Below are positions 1 to 11,222 of a DNA stretch of 64,000 bases, one piece after another. Under the pieces are notes generated by a model, which ran no database searches, was not told the origin of the DNA, and saw only the letters and a list, made by a program, of their open reading frames with translations. Source of the DNA: Calliphora vicina (Eukaryota; Arthropoda; Insecta; Diptera; Calliphoridae); NCBI RefSeq assembly GCF_958450345.1, contig NC_088781.1, positions 78,815,797-78,879,796 on the forward strand, written 5' to 3'. Numbering within the stretch: the stretch's first letter is position 1; each line of letters opens with the position of its first letter. The position numbers were made by a program, and so were the translations under genes.

Positions 1-12
1 CGATAACAGTAG

Positions 13-702
13 AAGTTACTATATATACCATATATACCTCTCCCAACTAAATGTGACAACTGCCAACAATTTGGCCACATTGCCAAATTCTGTAAAAACA
101 AACAAATCTGTTTTAATTGTGCAAATGAATACCACCTAAACCCGGACTTAGAAAACGACGAATGTAAAAATCAGCCCAATTGTATAAACTGTAAAAATAA
201 CAATATCGATAATAGTAAACATACTTCTAAAGACAAGAAATGTCCAACATTTATTAAGCAAAAGGAACTACAAGCAATTAAAACCATCTACAAAACAGAC
301 AATAGATCAGCACTGAGAATATATCATGAACGTCATCAGCATGATGGCGCAATGTATTCATCCGCTGCCAAAAACAACAATCGAGTTACTATAAGCACCA
401 ATCAAACCACCAACAATGATAACAAACCCTCACCAATAAACACAACATCTCTTGCTACCACTACATCTATTCCTCACGAACCAGTCAGTAAACGAACATT
501 TATATACGATACACTAAGTGACTCTGAGTCTGAAAAAAATGAAGTTTTAATACTCCCCAGAACGGCATCTAAACGAATTCAAGAACAATTAAAAAAGAAA
601 CTCAACTCAATCAATACAGTTAATAATCCTCCAAAAAGACAAAAACAAACTAACAAAAAGAAAAGCGATGATCAAATGGATTATTCTTCAAATGATGTCT
701 AG
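13..702 (+). pseudogene. ORF1 (gag-like) 3' part of I-clade LINE
   Basis: The frame is open from about 13 to the stop at 700-702, and in-frame stops at 4-6 and 10-12 suggest that the upstream part is already decayed. Near residues 14-27 of this frame there is a clear C-x2-C-x4-H-x4-C knuckle (CDNCQQFGHIAKFC). It is followed by two further Cys/His clusters, also knuckle-like. The C-terminal part is rich in Asn, Thr and Lys and ends in a basic run with KKRK-like groups. ORF1 proteins of LINEs bind element RNA and form the RNP. About 495 bp of non-coding DNA separate it from ORF2. Confidence 0.8.
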
Positions 703-1197
703 TTCCCACAAAGATTTTACAACCCCCCCAACCCAAAATACAATATTTTTATATATTCTTATAAATATACATAATTTTATACATTTTCAACATATTTCTA
801 ATATCTTCCTTATTTTCTATTGTACTCCTACAGTTTTACTGGTTGTCATTCTGATATGTGTTGGGGATAACAACATTGCCATCGGTACTGTTGACATTCC
901 CCAACCCATCGTGCATGACTGCCAGCAACTATATTTACATCTCACTTATTTCGTCTGGTTTTCCTACAATATTTGCTTAATAGTCATTCAACTCAAAAAA
1001 TTTACTTTCCCATATACCAAAAAATTGTATTCAAACATTGTTACTTTACTATTCTTAGTTAAATTCCGTTTTTACCGTAATATTAAATATCAAACTAAAT
1101 TATATAAAAAATATTATCTTTTCTAAACTAGTTTATTACCAATTTAAAACTATAGTTTCAATTAATTACACTCCTTACACTTTTCTAAACTAAAAAA
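703..1197 (+). other. Inter-ORF spacer of the I-clade LINE
   Basis: AT-rich stretch between the ORF1 stop and the ORF2 start codon. A 152-residue open frame starts at 668, but its composition (Ile, Phe, Tyr, Leu rich) is what AT-rich non-coding DNA gives, and I see no domain. I treat it as spacer. Confidence 0.5.
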
Positions 1198-2110
1198 ATG
1201 TCGCTTAAGATCATACAATGGAATATAAATGGATACTTAAATAACTATAAAGAACTTTTAATACTTATTAAAAAACATAATCCAAAAATCATATCGCTAC
1301 AAGAAACACATCCATACCTATCCCAATAAACTTTTCGCTCTACCATAAAAACACATATACGACACGATATGGTGGCATTGCATTGTTGATACATGCATCC
1401 GTAGAACACAGTAACATGACTATAGCTAATGACTGAAGCGTTCCGCCTTGGAGTAACATCTGGAACGAAATTTAGCATAACTAAGATTTACATACACCCC
1501 AACGACAGCTTTGACGATAGTAATTTGTGTAATATGTTAAATAACTCGGGAGCTTCCAGTCTTATAACAGGTGATTTTAATAGTTCCCACGTAAACTGGG
1601 GCTCGCGCATCAGTAACGCTACTTGTTCACTTATCGCCAATTTTATAGATGACAATGATTATATTTTATTGAATGACGGATCACCAACACATTTAAATAC
1701 ACTTTCTCACACATAGACCTTACATTTTGCTCTTCTAACATGGCTAACCTCATAGAATGGAACACAGAGAATACTCTCTGTGGAAGTGATCACTTCCCTA
1801 TTATCATTTCAATGTTCCCCCGCACAAAAGAGGCAACATTCTGTAGACCTAGATTTCGTATCCGGGAAGCTAATTGGGAAAAATATTCGGAATTATGCAT
1901 TAACTATGATATTTCAAGACCAGTAAGTACTAATATTAATAAAGAGAGTGCCAATATCTCTAGAATAATTCTCCAATCTGCAAATACAACTATCCCTCAA
2001 ACTAATCGCAATATTATATATAAAGTTTCTTGGTGGAACAAAAATTTATAAAATTTGAAATCTATTAGAAACAGGGCATTGCATTTATTTAAGAGGAATA
2101 TGTGCATTAA
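1198..2110 (+). pseudogene. ORF2 endonuclease domain remnant (APE-type)
   Basis: The ATG at 1198 starts MSLKIIQWNINGYLNN, the usual first strand of an APE-type endonuclease with the active-site Asn. SLQETH with the catalytic Glu follows. A stop comes after about 42 residues, and the rest is in other frames: the GGIALLIHAS strand, then SLITGDFNSSHVNWGS at about 1558-1605 (the Asp/Asn pair), and CGSDHFPII at about 1780-1806, the terminal Ser-Asp-His motif. The domain would nick target DNA to prime reverse transcription. At least three frame changes or stops make it inactive. Confidence 0.8.
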
Positions 2111-2332
2111 TAATAAATAAATTATAAAAAGGCAAATGCCAAGTTCAAAAGAGAAATCAAAAATTCTAAAAGCAAATCACTTTATAACTTTACTTCCTCT
2201 ATTAACCACTCAACGCCCATTGAGAAGGTATGGAATAATATAAGGTCAATTTCTGGATATAAAGCGAAACAGGGAATTCACTGCGTTACTTCTATCGAAG
2301 ATCCAACTAGGACTATACTAAATGGCCGCGAA

Positions 2333-3490
2333 ATGGCCAACGAATTTGCAAAATACTGGTCCACCAATTCATATGACCATAACTTTGGAGCGTCCTTCCG
2401 CTTAAATAAAAATCGATGCAACAGTAATATTCCGATCTCCACAGTATGCCCTGGTGCCGCAAAAATGGAGTCTAATGTATCTTATATCGAAATGGAATCA
2501 GTTCTTGGTAAACTAAAAGGGAAAACACCAGACATGGATAGAATCTCCTATCCTATGATTAAGATGTTGCCATATTGTACTAAACTTAGAATACTGAAAC
2601 TTTTTAATGCAATACTTACTGATCACATTCCCCAAAATTTCAAAACTAGTATCATAATCCCCATTTTCAAACCCGGTTCAGACAAATCCGCAATAAATTC
2701 ATACAGACCAATTTCTCTTAACTCCTCCTCAAAGGTTTTAGACCGTATTATCGCTAACAGACTATGGTGGTTTGTCAGCACACACAAACTTCTTGATAAC
2801 TACCAGTTTGGTTTCAAGAAAGGAAAATCTACAATAGACAGTCTGATATTCACAGATTATCTTGTCTCTAACGCCCTTTCTCTTAGGAAACACGTAACCA
2901 TAATATCTCTAGATTTTATGAAGGCATTTGACCGAATGGGCTTACATTCTATTCTGGATCAGCTTGCAGAGTGGAAAGTTGGACCAAAAATATCAAAATA
3001 TATTTATAACTTCATGACGAAAAGAAAAATTATTGTGCGTATAGAAAACCAATATTCTTCAACCTTTCTTCTCCATAACGGCATCCCACAGGGCTCGCCA
3101 CTGTCAGTAATTTTGTTTCTTATAGCCTACAACAAGCTTTATGGGATCATATCAATTAATAAAGAAATACATCTATCTGCATATGCTGACGACCTTAATC
3201 TAATCGTAAGATCAAACGAAAAGAATCCAATTCTATCCCTGAATCGCCTCTTTGATAACATAAAAAACTGGTGCGAGGACTCCGGTGCAATATTATCTCC
3301 AAATAAATGTAAATACTTACATATATGCCGTAAGATTAATTGTCATTGCACAATTCAATCAGGCGACTACGCTATATCAGAGGTCAGTTCTCTTAGACTA
3401 CTAGGGCTATATTTGAACAGTAAATATAACTGGAAACACCATAACGACTTTCTAACATCCTCATTATCCAACCGGTCACATATAGTATAA
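2333..3490 (+). pseudogene. ORF2 reverse transcriptase domain of I-clade LINE
   Basis: A 385-codon open frame with the RT motifs in order: SYRPISLNSSSKVLDRII (motif 1/2), YQFGFKKGKSTIDSL, SLDFMKAFDRM (motif A Asp), NGIPQGSPLSVILF (motif B) and LSAYADDLNLIV (motif C, YADD intact). It ends just after the LGLYLNSKYNW thumb motif. The next sequence is already inside RNase H, so thumb and connection are deleted. The palm motifs look intact, but the protein could not be made whole because the endonuclease upstream is broken and the frame ends at 3490. Confidence 0.88.
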
Positions 3491-3498
3491 CCACCGAA

Positions 3499-4245
3499 AA
3501 TGTTGTCATAAGGACTTCATATTTGCCGTTGTACAGTTCAATTTATACAGCAGAATTAATTGCAATATACCAGGCTATACAATATATAGGAACAAAGCGC
3601 GGGAAATTTGTAGTTTGTTCTGACTCACTCTCAGCGATTAAATCCATTGCGAATATATGCAATAACAATCTATATGTATCTCTTATAAGAGAGGTTTTGA
3701 TAAAAAGACACCCAGACATTGTACTTTCGTGGGTACCCGGGCACTGCAACATTAGTGGTAATGAATACGCCGACCTTATGACCAGGGAGGCTGCCAAATC
3801 TCCTGTTTTTGCAACGGACAATTTTGACGTGAAAGACATTTGTAGTTTTGTATATAATTACTACCGAACCATATCTAGAGAACGAATCTTTACAGCAACA
3901 TCTAACTGGTACAAAACAATAAACAATGACCGTATATACATCGGAAACCATTTAGTCCCTGATCTAAAACGGCAAGAAGTGGTTAAATACACTAGACTCC
4001 GTTTGGGACATACAATAGCTACCCACGGCCACCTACTAAACATGGACATTACACCACTATGTAATTGCAATACCAATACTAACAATCCACTTCACATTCT
4101 GTCTGAATGTCCTCAATTTAACTCGTCACGTTTACAATTATTTAATAACAACGATCCCAAATTATTCCTTTCCAACCCTACCGTACAAAATATCAACATA
4201 ATAACTAAGTTTCTTATATCAAACAACCTATATAACAAGATCTAA
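3499..4245 (+). pseudogene. ORF2 RNase H domain and Cys-rich tail
   Basis: The open frame of about 240 codons begins inside RNase H. IYTAELIAI supplies the catalytic Glu, VVCSDSLSAI the second Asp, and SWVPGHCNISGNEYAD the His and last Asp. The first catalytic Asp (in a DGS context) is absent because the deletion removed it. Downstream is the usual I-clade tail: RLRLGHT, then a Cys/His cluster (CNCN to LHILSECPQF), ending NNLYNKI at 4242. The domain would remove the RNA strand during integration. It is inactive here for lack of the first Asp and of any start codon. Confidence 0.85.
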
Positions 4246-4432
4246 TTCATTTTAAGATAAGTACTCTACATAAATAAATTTTATTTATAATACACATACA
4301 CAACATAATATTTGTATACTAACCCTAAATTGTAAAAATATTGAGCTGAAGGCCAATGCTGCCATTGCTCGCTTAAGATTAACATATAATTTGTAATTAT
4401 TATGTTAATAAAATAAAATAAATAAATAAATA
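4246..4432 (+). other. 3' UTR and A-rich tail of the I-clade LINE
   Basis: Short non-coding end. It finishes with ATAAAATAAAATAAATAAAT at about 4410-4430, the simple-repeat tail by which I-type elements end. I could not identify a target-site duplication because the 5' end is not in the window. Confidence 0.6.
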
Positions 4433-4522
4433 TTTCGATCATTAATTCTCTTGAGGTAGTTTAATATTAAAATTTATATTTTTGTATTTTGAAATCTTTG
4501 TTTGATTATGAATTAAAAATTA

Positions 4523-4936
4523 CACTATGCGACAAATAGTAGGGTCAGTGATCGGCGGGGGTTTTGCCTAATGGGAAATGTTAGATCGGTAAAAACAATG
4601 ATACGTGTCGCGGCGTTTCGCTGGGTCAGGTCTTGGAATCGAGATATATCGATTTTAAATTTGTATATATTGTATAGGAAAAATTGTAATACTTTTGCCT
4701 TTTTCATGCATTTTGACCATCTAAATGTCCGAATATTGCAATGTTATGTTCAGTAAAGTTGTTAAGCTCAACACCGGCTACAACATAGTCAATAAAGAAA
4801 AGTGGCATTTTTGGTTTTCATAGAGTGGGACCTTGGAAAATCAGGTTTTCATAATTTTTTTCGTTAGTTATCTTACAAAACCACCCATTGGGCAGAACCT
4901 CCGCTGATCAATGACCCTACTATTTGTCGCATAGTG
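4523..4936. mobile_element. Harbinger-type MITE, 414 bp
   Basis: Near-perfect terminal inverted repeats of at least 25 bp start CACTATGCGACAAATAGTAG and end with its complement. The element is flanked by TTA on both sides (4520-4522 and 4937-4939). A 3-bp TTA/TAA duplication is typical of PIF/Harbinger. There is no coding capacity; it would need a transposase supplied in trans. The termini are very well conserved, so the insertion looks fairly recent. Confidence 0.8.
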
Positions 4937-5143
4937 TTATTAATCTATTTTTATTATTCTTCATTTCATTAAATTATAATTTTATTTACTTTATAGGGGA
5001 TTTCATTGATTGTTAAAATTATATTTTAGTGGTGTTATAATAAATTGTTTAGGGTTTAAAAAGTAATTTCAATAACCAGAATTTTTTGTTTCTTAAATTT
5101 TGGATGAAATTTGGATTAAAATATTTATTTTAGTTTTTATATA

Positions 5144-5421
5144 TGTAGGATTAAAACACACGCTTTTATTATTTTAATTCATTATAATATAACTTTTATT
5201 CACTTATTTCAATTAAAGTAGACCTAACTTCAATTTATCACTATAAGTGTTTACTTAGAACTATTAAAAGCTTCTTACAGCCTCCATGGCTTCTTATAGA
5301 CTAACTTAATACTAAAACTATCATACACTGTCTGCTGTCTGTTTCATTGTCATTGTCCCTTTACCATTCCGTCCGTTCTCCCTATGTGTCAGTCGTAGCC
5401 GACCACGATTGATATCCTACA
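5144..5421 (-). repeat. LTR (3' LTR of the minus-strand element)
   Basis: 278 bp, TGTAGGAT...ATCCTACA, preceded by TATA. It matches the split right LTR at all but three positions (T/C in CTTCAAyTTATC, C/A in TTGTmCC, A/G in CCACGrTTG). Confidence 0.9.
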
Positions 5422-6124
5422 ACCGGCCCTCCTGACAGCAATACGGCCCGGATTGCCATCTCTGCACAAACTGAACAACCGAGGTTGGAACTTAGTGGTC
5501 CCCAACCATCCTAATCTCATTTTACACCTTGCCATCGCACGCTCATCATCCGGATCATTCTTCAAATGATTTACAGTTTCAACTTCAAATATTTCTCGCA
5601 AATCGGGATAGTCTGGTAACTTCATCTCTACACCAGTCAATAATATTGGTACTATTATTTTGTCTCTCCGCTCCACTCGGCCATTACCACACAGAACATC
5701 TGTTTTCATCTCAGATCGCACTTCTAAACAGTCATTTACCGATTCCATATCCGTTGATTTCGTTAGATAGTGCCATACGAATTTCTCAAAAGGAACTTCC
5801 TCCTCATTAATCGGATCAAGCAACCCCTTTTTCACGTCCATATCTGCATCAGTGATGATACACTCCACACAATTTTCAACCACCTTCAACACCTTTTCCG
5901 CTAATCTCCATATGTGATACTGCACCGACAGCATCACCTACAACAGAACCGACTGAACTGGCGACATCATCCGCGTCGACCCTAGCGTCAACAAAATCCA
6001 GTTCGTAATGCCCTAAAAGTCTTCCCCTTAAGTCCTGCTTAAGTCCTTGTACACTCAATCCCAACCTCGTCAATTTATCCCTTAGAGCACTAACACTCAA
6101 ACCCAAAATAGTCTCTCTGTCCAT
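5389..6124 (-). pseudogene. SAP-domain protein of the LTR element, frameshifted
   Basis: The first frame starts with the ATG at 6124-6122 (MDRETILGLSVSALRDKLTR). Residues 8-42 fit a SAP motif: an amphipathic helix, LGLS, a turn GLKQDL, and a second helix RGRLLGHYEL. SAP modules bind nucleic acid, and some LTR-element Gag proteins begin with one. This frame stops at 5876. An overlapping frame (start 5937) continues about 180 residues to 5389 and runs some 30 bp into the 3' LTR. That part is charged, with no motif I recognise, and may be the remains of Gag or of the pol tail. One frameshift near 5880-5937 would join the two. The Gag assignment is inference. Confidence 0.55.
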
Positions 6125-7698
6125 TATGATATTACAATAAAATCAATATTACAATATTACAAAATCAATACAATTGAAAGTTACGTTAATTTAAATTAAT
6201 TAAATCACAAAAATAAAATATAGTTCAAGATGAATACAACCTTTTACTTATCTGCAAACAGCTTTACTACTGCATACACCATAAACGTCTCAACTAGGCA
6301 CTACCTCTGCATTCAAACAACTGCAACACCACACACAGCTTCTTCACTAAGCATATACAGCTATACAGCTTCACTAAGCAAAATACACAGCTTACACTTC
6401 TCTAGGCAACACCAAAATATTCACCAATTTTTCTTACTAAACAACAGCAGAAAACACACACAAAGTTTCTTCACTTAGTCACTGAGCAACAAGTCACAAC
6501 AAAGTTCTTATAACGTTCCTTTCTATATTTCACAGAAATAACAAACACCAAAACAATGTTTTGCTTAAACCACACCAATCATGTTACAACAAGTCCCTTT
6601 GATTTCGTTGACAACACAAGTCGTTTTTGTAACGTCTTTCCTTTTTTCTTCCAGTAGTTTTTTCTTTTCTTTTGCTTAACGACAAAAGAATTTCCTTACT
6701 ACGCACAATCAAACGTATATACAAACGTATGTTTCGTTCTCAACACAACTGCACTAAACACCACAAAGTTCGTTTTATTATTTGTTTTAACAAGAGTTTT
6801 TATTAAGCAACAACAAGACTATACTGACTGTTTTACTCCACACAATACCACAGTATCAAACTCTGTTATATATTTCTTCCTTTTAAGCAACAACAAGACT
6901 TTCGTCTGTTTCACTCCACAATTATATTAAGCAACAACAAGTCTGTTTCACTCCACAAATCATTAAGCGACAACAAGATCTGTCTTGCCCCACAACAACA
7001 CTAGAGTATTAAACTCTCATTTAAGCAACAACACGAATAATTCGGTTTCACTCCACAAAAACATTAGAGTACGAAACTCTCTTCTTTATTTAAGCAACAA
7101 CAAGTCCTTCGTTTGTTTTGCTCCACAACAACAGCATATTCGTGCCACTGGCAGAATTGTCTTTACTTCACTTCATTGCCTGTAGGCAAACACAATTTTC
7201 TCATTATACAAAAATTTTGTAAACAAACACACAACATTTGTTTCAATTTTAGTTGTTCATATTATCAACGTATATGCAACTTCTTAGGGTGGGTTTTTAT
7301 TTCACTTGTGCTCAAATGTGACTTCGTTCTCTCTTTCCTTCTTTCAACACTTTCTTCTTCTATTTGATGATGCAATATAGAATTTATTTTAAACTTCTTT
7401 CACTTCATAGATCATTTTGTTTTCTCCTTTCTCATTTAAAAATTAGTCAAAATCATTAGTTTCCTTTCAACATCAGTTCATTCTTATTTGATAATGCAAT
7501 ATAAAAAAATAACTTTCAAACTTTTTTCACTTCTATGAACATCTTTATACAAGTCTTTTCTCTTTTCACACAGTTAATAGTTTAAGTTTTTCATGACAAA
7601 CAGTCTACTTTTTATTTTTTCAACACGAGTACTACTGTTGGCACACTCTTCGCAACTTATGGCACACTTTTTAACTAGGTATTTCGGTCGAGTCCCCA
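6125..7698 (-). other. Leader region of the LTR element with repeats
   Basis: Non-coding leader between the primer-binding site and the SAP-domain ORF. Between about 6800 and 7135 a degenerate unit, TTAAGCAACAACAAG followed by a spacer and CACTCCACAA, recurs six times at irregular 38-80 bp spacing. A second diverged direct repeat (ATTTGATrATGCAATATA...CACTTC) is at about 7362-7410 and 7488-7535. Small open frames here are Ser/Thr/His-rich products of the repeats and look non-coding. Confidence 0.6.
7686..7698 (-). promoter_or_regulatory. Primer-binding site of the LTR element
   Basis: On the minus strand the LTR end ATCCTACA is followed by AA and then TGGGGACTCGACC. It starts TGG, as a site pairing with a tRNA 3' CCA end must. 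I do not assign the tRNA. This fixes the element's orientation. Confidence 0.65.
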
Positions 7699-7887
7699 TT
7701 TGTAGGATTAAAACACACGCTTTTATTATTTTAATTCATTATAATATAACTTTTATTCACTTATTTCAATTAAAGTAGACCTAACTTCAACTTATCACTA
7801 TAAGTGTTTACTTAGAACTATTAAAAGCTTCTTACAGCCTCCATGGCTTCTTATAGACTAACTTAATACTAAAACTATCATACACTG

Positions 7888-8307
7888 GGATTGTGGCAAT
7901 TAACAGAAGTTGAAAGTTCTCTGATTGCCTTTCACTTGGGAATGGCCAGGAATGATTCTTTTGCTTAATTGTTAAAGCAACTCACACCGCCAGCCTTAGG
8001 CTAGGTATTCCCCGGGCAATGGTTTCTGATACCCTTCAGAACTAGCAAACGTGAGAAGGCGTACTGTGTAGCCTGATGGTCTATATGACGTCTCAGGTAA
8101 ATAGGTGATGATTTGTCACTGAAGCACAGTAATAAAAGTCGGTCTGACGGCTTAGGTGGCAGCCCCATCATCAGACTAGGATATCTTGTGCTGATTCCTC
8201 ATTATATCCGAAACCTCACAAACAATTCCCAGAAACTCAATAAGAAAAAATCAAACTAAGAAACAAACGATGACGACCCACCGCAATGATAAAGGACTTC
8301 GATTCGC
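7888..8307 (+). other. 5' leader of the RTE-like LINE
   Basis: GC-richer than its surroundings, without a long frame. An internal promoter would be expected here, but I see no defined motif. Confidence 0.4.
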
Positions 8308-8817
8308 TCATGGAACGTTAGAACACTCTATCAAGCAGGCAATCTTGAGCAAGTTAGTAGAATTTTTAGAAAGTATAATCTCGCCTTCCTTGGTATGAGC
8401 GAAATGCGTTGGAACCAAACTGGTACCATAAGGACTGATGGTGGTCACCAACTGCTATGGTCTGGTGTGCCCAACGAGAACGACATACATCAATATGGCG
8501 TAGGTATTCTAATACATTCGAGCTTTTGTGAATTTCTTCAAGACTACAAATTTGTTAATGAGCGCATTATGTCTATACGTCTAAAATGTAAGGACAAGAA
8601 TATTACTGTAGTTCAATGTTATGCCCCAACTGAAGTCGCTGATGAAGATCAGAAGACTAAATTTTATGATGCACTGAATCAAACCTTGAAGGATATCCCT
8701 AATAAAGATTTTAAGGTTGTAATGGGGGATTTCAATGCAAAAGTTGGAGCTGAAAACGATGGAATGGAGGGAATAATGGGCAAATTGGTGATATCAATAG
8801 TAATGGTGAGCTCTTAG
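8308..8817 (+). pseudogene. Endonuclease part of the RTE-like LINE ORF (before frameshift)
   Basis: The frame opens with WNVRTLYQAGNLEQV (8311 onward) and continues LGMSEMRWNQTG (catalytic Glu), YGVGILIHSS, VVQCYAPT and VMGDFNAKVGAEND at about 8718-8759. This is an APE-type endonuclease. The in-frame ATG at 8395 is too far in to be the real start, and an in-frame stop lies just before 8308, so the true amino end is lost or lies in another frame. At about 8765-8785 a one-base slip moves the coding frame; the Ser-Asp-His end of the domain is in the next open frame (GSDHYMLFG near 9000). Confidence 0.85.
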
Positions 8818-8822
8818 TAGAA

Positions 8823-11222
8823 ATGTGTGGCCTCAATGAACTCAAAATTGGCGGTACACTTTTTCCCCACAAATTGTACCACAAAACGACATGGAAATCT
8901 CCAGACTCCGAAACTCAAAACCAAATTGATCATATCTGTGTAACAGCAAAATGGAGTAATTGTTTATGGGATGTTCGAAATAAACGTGGAGCAGATATAG
9001 GATCTGATCACTACATGCTCTTCGGTAAACTACACTTGAAACTACCAACAATATATAAAAAATCACAGACATCACGTATGAAATATAACTTAGACCGCCT
9101 GAAGATACCGCATTTCAAGAATATGTTCTGTGACTCTCTAAAAGAACGAGTAACCAATAAACTTCCGGAAACGGATTTAAACCATAAATGGTGCAAACTA
9201 AAAAATGCAATACAAGATACTTGCCTAAGCACACTTGGTAAATCCAGAAAACAAAATGATGAATATATCTCCGAAAACACATGGAATATGATTAATGAAC
9301 GTGGAAAATTAAGGAACAATGTAAACGCTACTACAAATGCTATGAAACGGAAAGAGGCGCAAAGAGAATATAACCAGTTCGATAAAATGGTCCGACGTGC
9401 AATTAGAAATGATAAGAGAGAGTTCATCCAACGCCTAGCTATATCTGCTGATGAAGCAGCAAGGTCACATGACATGAGGAAGCTTTTTGATATTACGAGG
9501 AAATTCAATGGTTGTAGTAAAGAAAAATCGGTGCCAGTTAGAAGCAAAAACGGAGAAATTATTACAAATACACGAGCCCAGCTCTGCAGATGGAAAGAGC
9601 ACTTTATGGAAACGATGAATATACAGCGTTCAGGAATTGTAGTAACGCATGACGAACACGTTGAAACACTACCAATACGAACAACACCCCCTACTAAATC
9701 AGAAATATATGAATCAATAAAGGCCCTGAAACTAAACAAAGCTGCCGGTTCTGATAACATCCCAGCAGAAATATTTAAAGCGGATCCCAATATGTTCTCT
9801 GAAATGCTTTACCCACTCTTTAACGAAATATGGGAGATGGAACGCTACCCTATGGATATGTTGAATGGCATCATAATTAAACTTCCAAAGAAAGGTGATA
9901 GGACAAGATGTGACAACTGGAGAGGTATAACGGTTCTTCCAGCTGTGATGAAAATCCTCATGAAAATAATATTAGAGAGAATGATGACCCATATTAATAA
10001 CAAGTTAAGACCTGAGCAAGCTGGCTTCAGACCTTCCATGTCCTGTACGGACCAAATAAACACGCTCCGAATAATCATAGAGCAGTCTCTGGAAATGCAA
10101 TCACCCCTATACATGCTTTTTGTTGATTATGAAAAGGCATTTGACTCAATAAATAGAAACTGTATTTGGGCTGAGCTAACCAACTTTGGTGTACCGGATA
10201 AAATAATACGCATGATACGAACGAGTTATGATACATTTGAGTGCACCGTCTTACATAATGGTGAAATGTCTAACCCATTTAAGACAACGTCTGGGGTTAG
10301 ACAAGGGTGTTTACTATCACCGCTTCTGTTCCTAATTGTATTAGATGCTGTTGTTAAACGCTCAACTGCAAATAGACCGAGGGGAATTATATGGGATCCC
10401 TTAAACCCGCAGATCCGATTAGAGTCGCTGGACTATGCAGATGATAAATGTGAGCTTTCCCACAGACGTGCTGATATACAAGCAAAAATTAATGATCTAA
10501 CCGGTGAATCAGGGAAAGTTGGGTTGAAAATTAATATCAATAAAACGAAAGAGATACGCATTAATGCAGAGTCAACAGAACCATTAACCATCGGCAATGA
10601 CGTAATAGAAACTGTAAGCGAGTTTCAATACCTAGGCAGTATGATAGATATAAATGGAGGTGCCCTTATCGATGTCACGACAAGAATACGAAAAGCAAGA
10701 GGTGCTTTTGCCATATTATCGAAAACTTGGAAATCAAATGAATACGGCAAAAAGACCAAGTTGAACATATTTTCAGCATGTGTGCTGTCCGTCCTATTAT
10801 ATGGATGCGAAACATGGCTTGTAACTGAAGAAATTAAGCGTAAAATGCAAGTTTTTACCAACAGATGCCTCCGCATAATACTTGGAATTTACTGGCCTAA
10901 TACAATTACAAATGCTCAACTGCTCGCCATAACAAATATGAGTGATATAAACTGCGAAATCCGAAGACGTAAACTTGGCTGGATAGGGCATACACTTAGA
11001 AGGGAAGATGACAACATATGCCAAAGAGCGCTAACATATAACCCCCAGGGTGCAAGAAGACGAGGAAGGCCGAACAACTCTTGGCGACGGTCAACATTAT
11101 ATGAAATTAACAAGCTGCCTGTTTTTAATGATAGAAAGATAGTTAACTTGATAGAATTAAGAAGTATTGCAAATATACGCTCCAGATGGAGATTTCTTAT
11201 TGAGAGCCTATGCCCACAATGA
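8823..11222 (+). CDS. Endonuclease C-terminus plus reverse transcriptase, 799 codons open
   Basis: This is the longest intact frame in the window. It starts inside the endonuclease (QIDHICVTAKW, then GSDHYML), crosses a basic linker, and carries all RT motifs: IIKLPKKGDRTRCDNWRGIT, EQAGFRPSMSCTDQI, FVDYEKAFDSIN (motif A), TSGVRQGCLLSPLLF (motif B) and LESLDYADDKCELSH (motif C), then the GLKININKTKE thumb. The C-terminus has RRRKLGWIGHTLRRED and GARRRGRP, a nucleic-acid-binding tail common in this LINE group, ending ESLCPQ. The ATG at 8823 is only where the frame opens after the slip near 8.77 kb. It would make a target-primed reverse transcriptase if that slip were not there. Confidence 0.9.
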   Translation: MCGLNELKIGGTLFPHKLYHKTTWKSPDSETQNQIDHICVTAKWSNCLWDVRNKRGADIGSDHYMLFGKLHLKLPTIYKKSQTSRMKYNLDRLKIPHFKNMFCDSLKERVTNKLPETDLNHKWCKLKNAIQDTCLSTLGKSRKQNDEYISENTWNMINERGKLRNNVNATTNAMKRKEAQREYNQFDKMVRRAIRNDKREFIQRLAISADEAARSHDMRKLFDITRKFNGCSKEKSVPVRSKNGEIITNTRAQLCRWKEHFMETMNIQRSGIVVTHDEHVETLPIRTTPPTKSEIYESIKALKLNKAAGSDNIPAEIFKADPNMFSEMLYPLFNEIWEMERYPMDMLNGIIIKLPKKGDRTRCDNWRGITVLPAVMKILMKIILERMMTHINNKLRPEQAGFRPSMSCTDQINTLRIIIEQSLEMQSPLYMLFVDYEKAFDSINRNCIWAELTNFGVPDKIIRMIRTSYDTFECTVLHNGEMSNPFKTTSGVRQGCLLSPLLFLIVLDAVVKRSTANRPRGIIWDPLNPQIRLESLDYADDKCELSHRRADIQAKINDLTGESGKVGLKININKTKEIRINAESTEPLTIGNDVIETVSEFQYLGSMIDINGGALIDVTTRIRKARGAFAILSKTWKSNEYGKKTKLNIFSACVLSVLLYGCETWLVTEEIKRKMQVFTNRCLRIILGIYWPNTITNAQLLAITNMSDINCEIRRRKLGWIGHTLRREDDNICQRALTYNPQGARRRGRPNNSWRRSTLYEINKLPVFNDRKIVNLIELRSIANIRSRWRFLIESLCPQ

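Larger units (their letters stand above)
1..4432 (+). mobile_element. Decayed I-clade non-LTR retrotransposon, 5' end outside window
   Basis: The order is ORF1 with CCHC zinc knuckles, then endonuclease, reverse transcriptase and RNase H, then an A-rich tail of TAAA/TAAAA units at about 4410-4432. ORF2 carrying a C-terminal RNase H is the I-clade arrangement. The copy is dead: there are stops and frameshifts in the endonuclease, and the stretch between the RT and RNase H is missing. It lies in an upstream intron of the KIF21-type gene, in the same orientation. The clade is inferred from domain order; the family name is unknown. Confidence 0.85.

Noticed and set aside
668..1126. 152-codon frame after the LINE ORF1
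   Set aside because: It overlaps the end of ORF1 in another frame and has AT-driven Ile/Phe/Tyr composition without a domain; spacer.
6230..6478. 82-codon + strand frame MNTTFYLSANSF...
   Set aside because: Ser/Thr/His-rich, lies antisense to the leader of a minus-strand LTR element and comes from its repeats.
9011..9790. 259-codon frame on the minus strand
   Set aside because: It is antisense to the intact RTE-like LINE frame and has no motif; a shadow of the coding strand.
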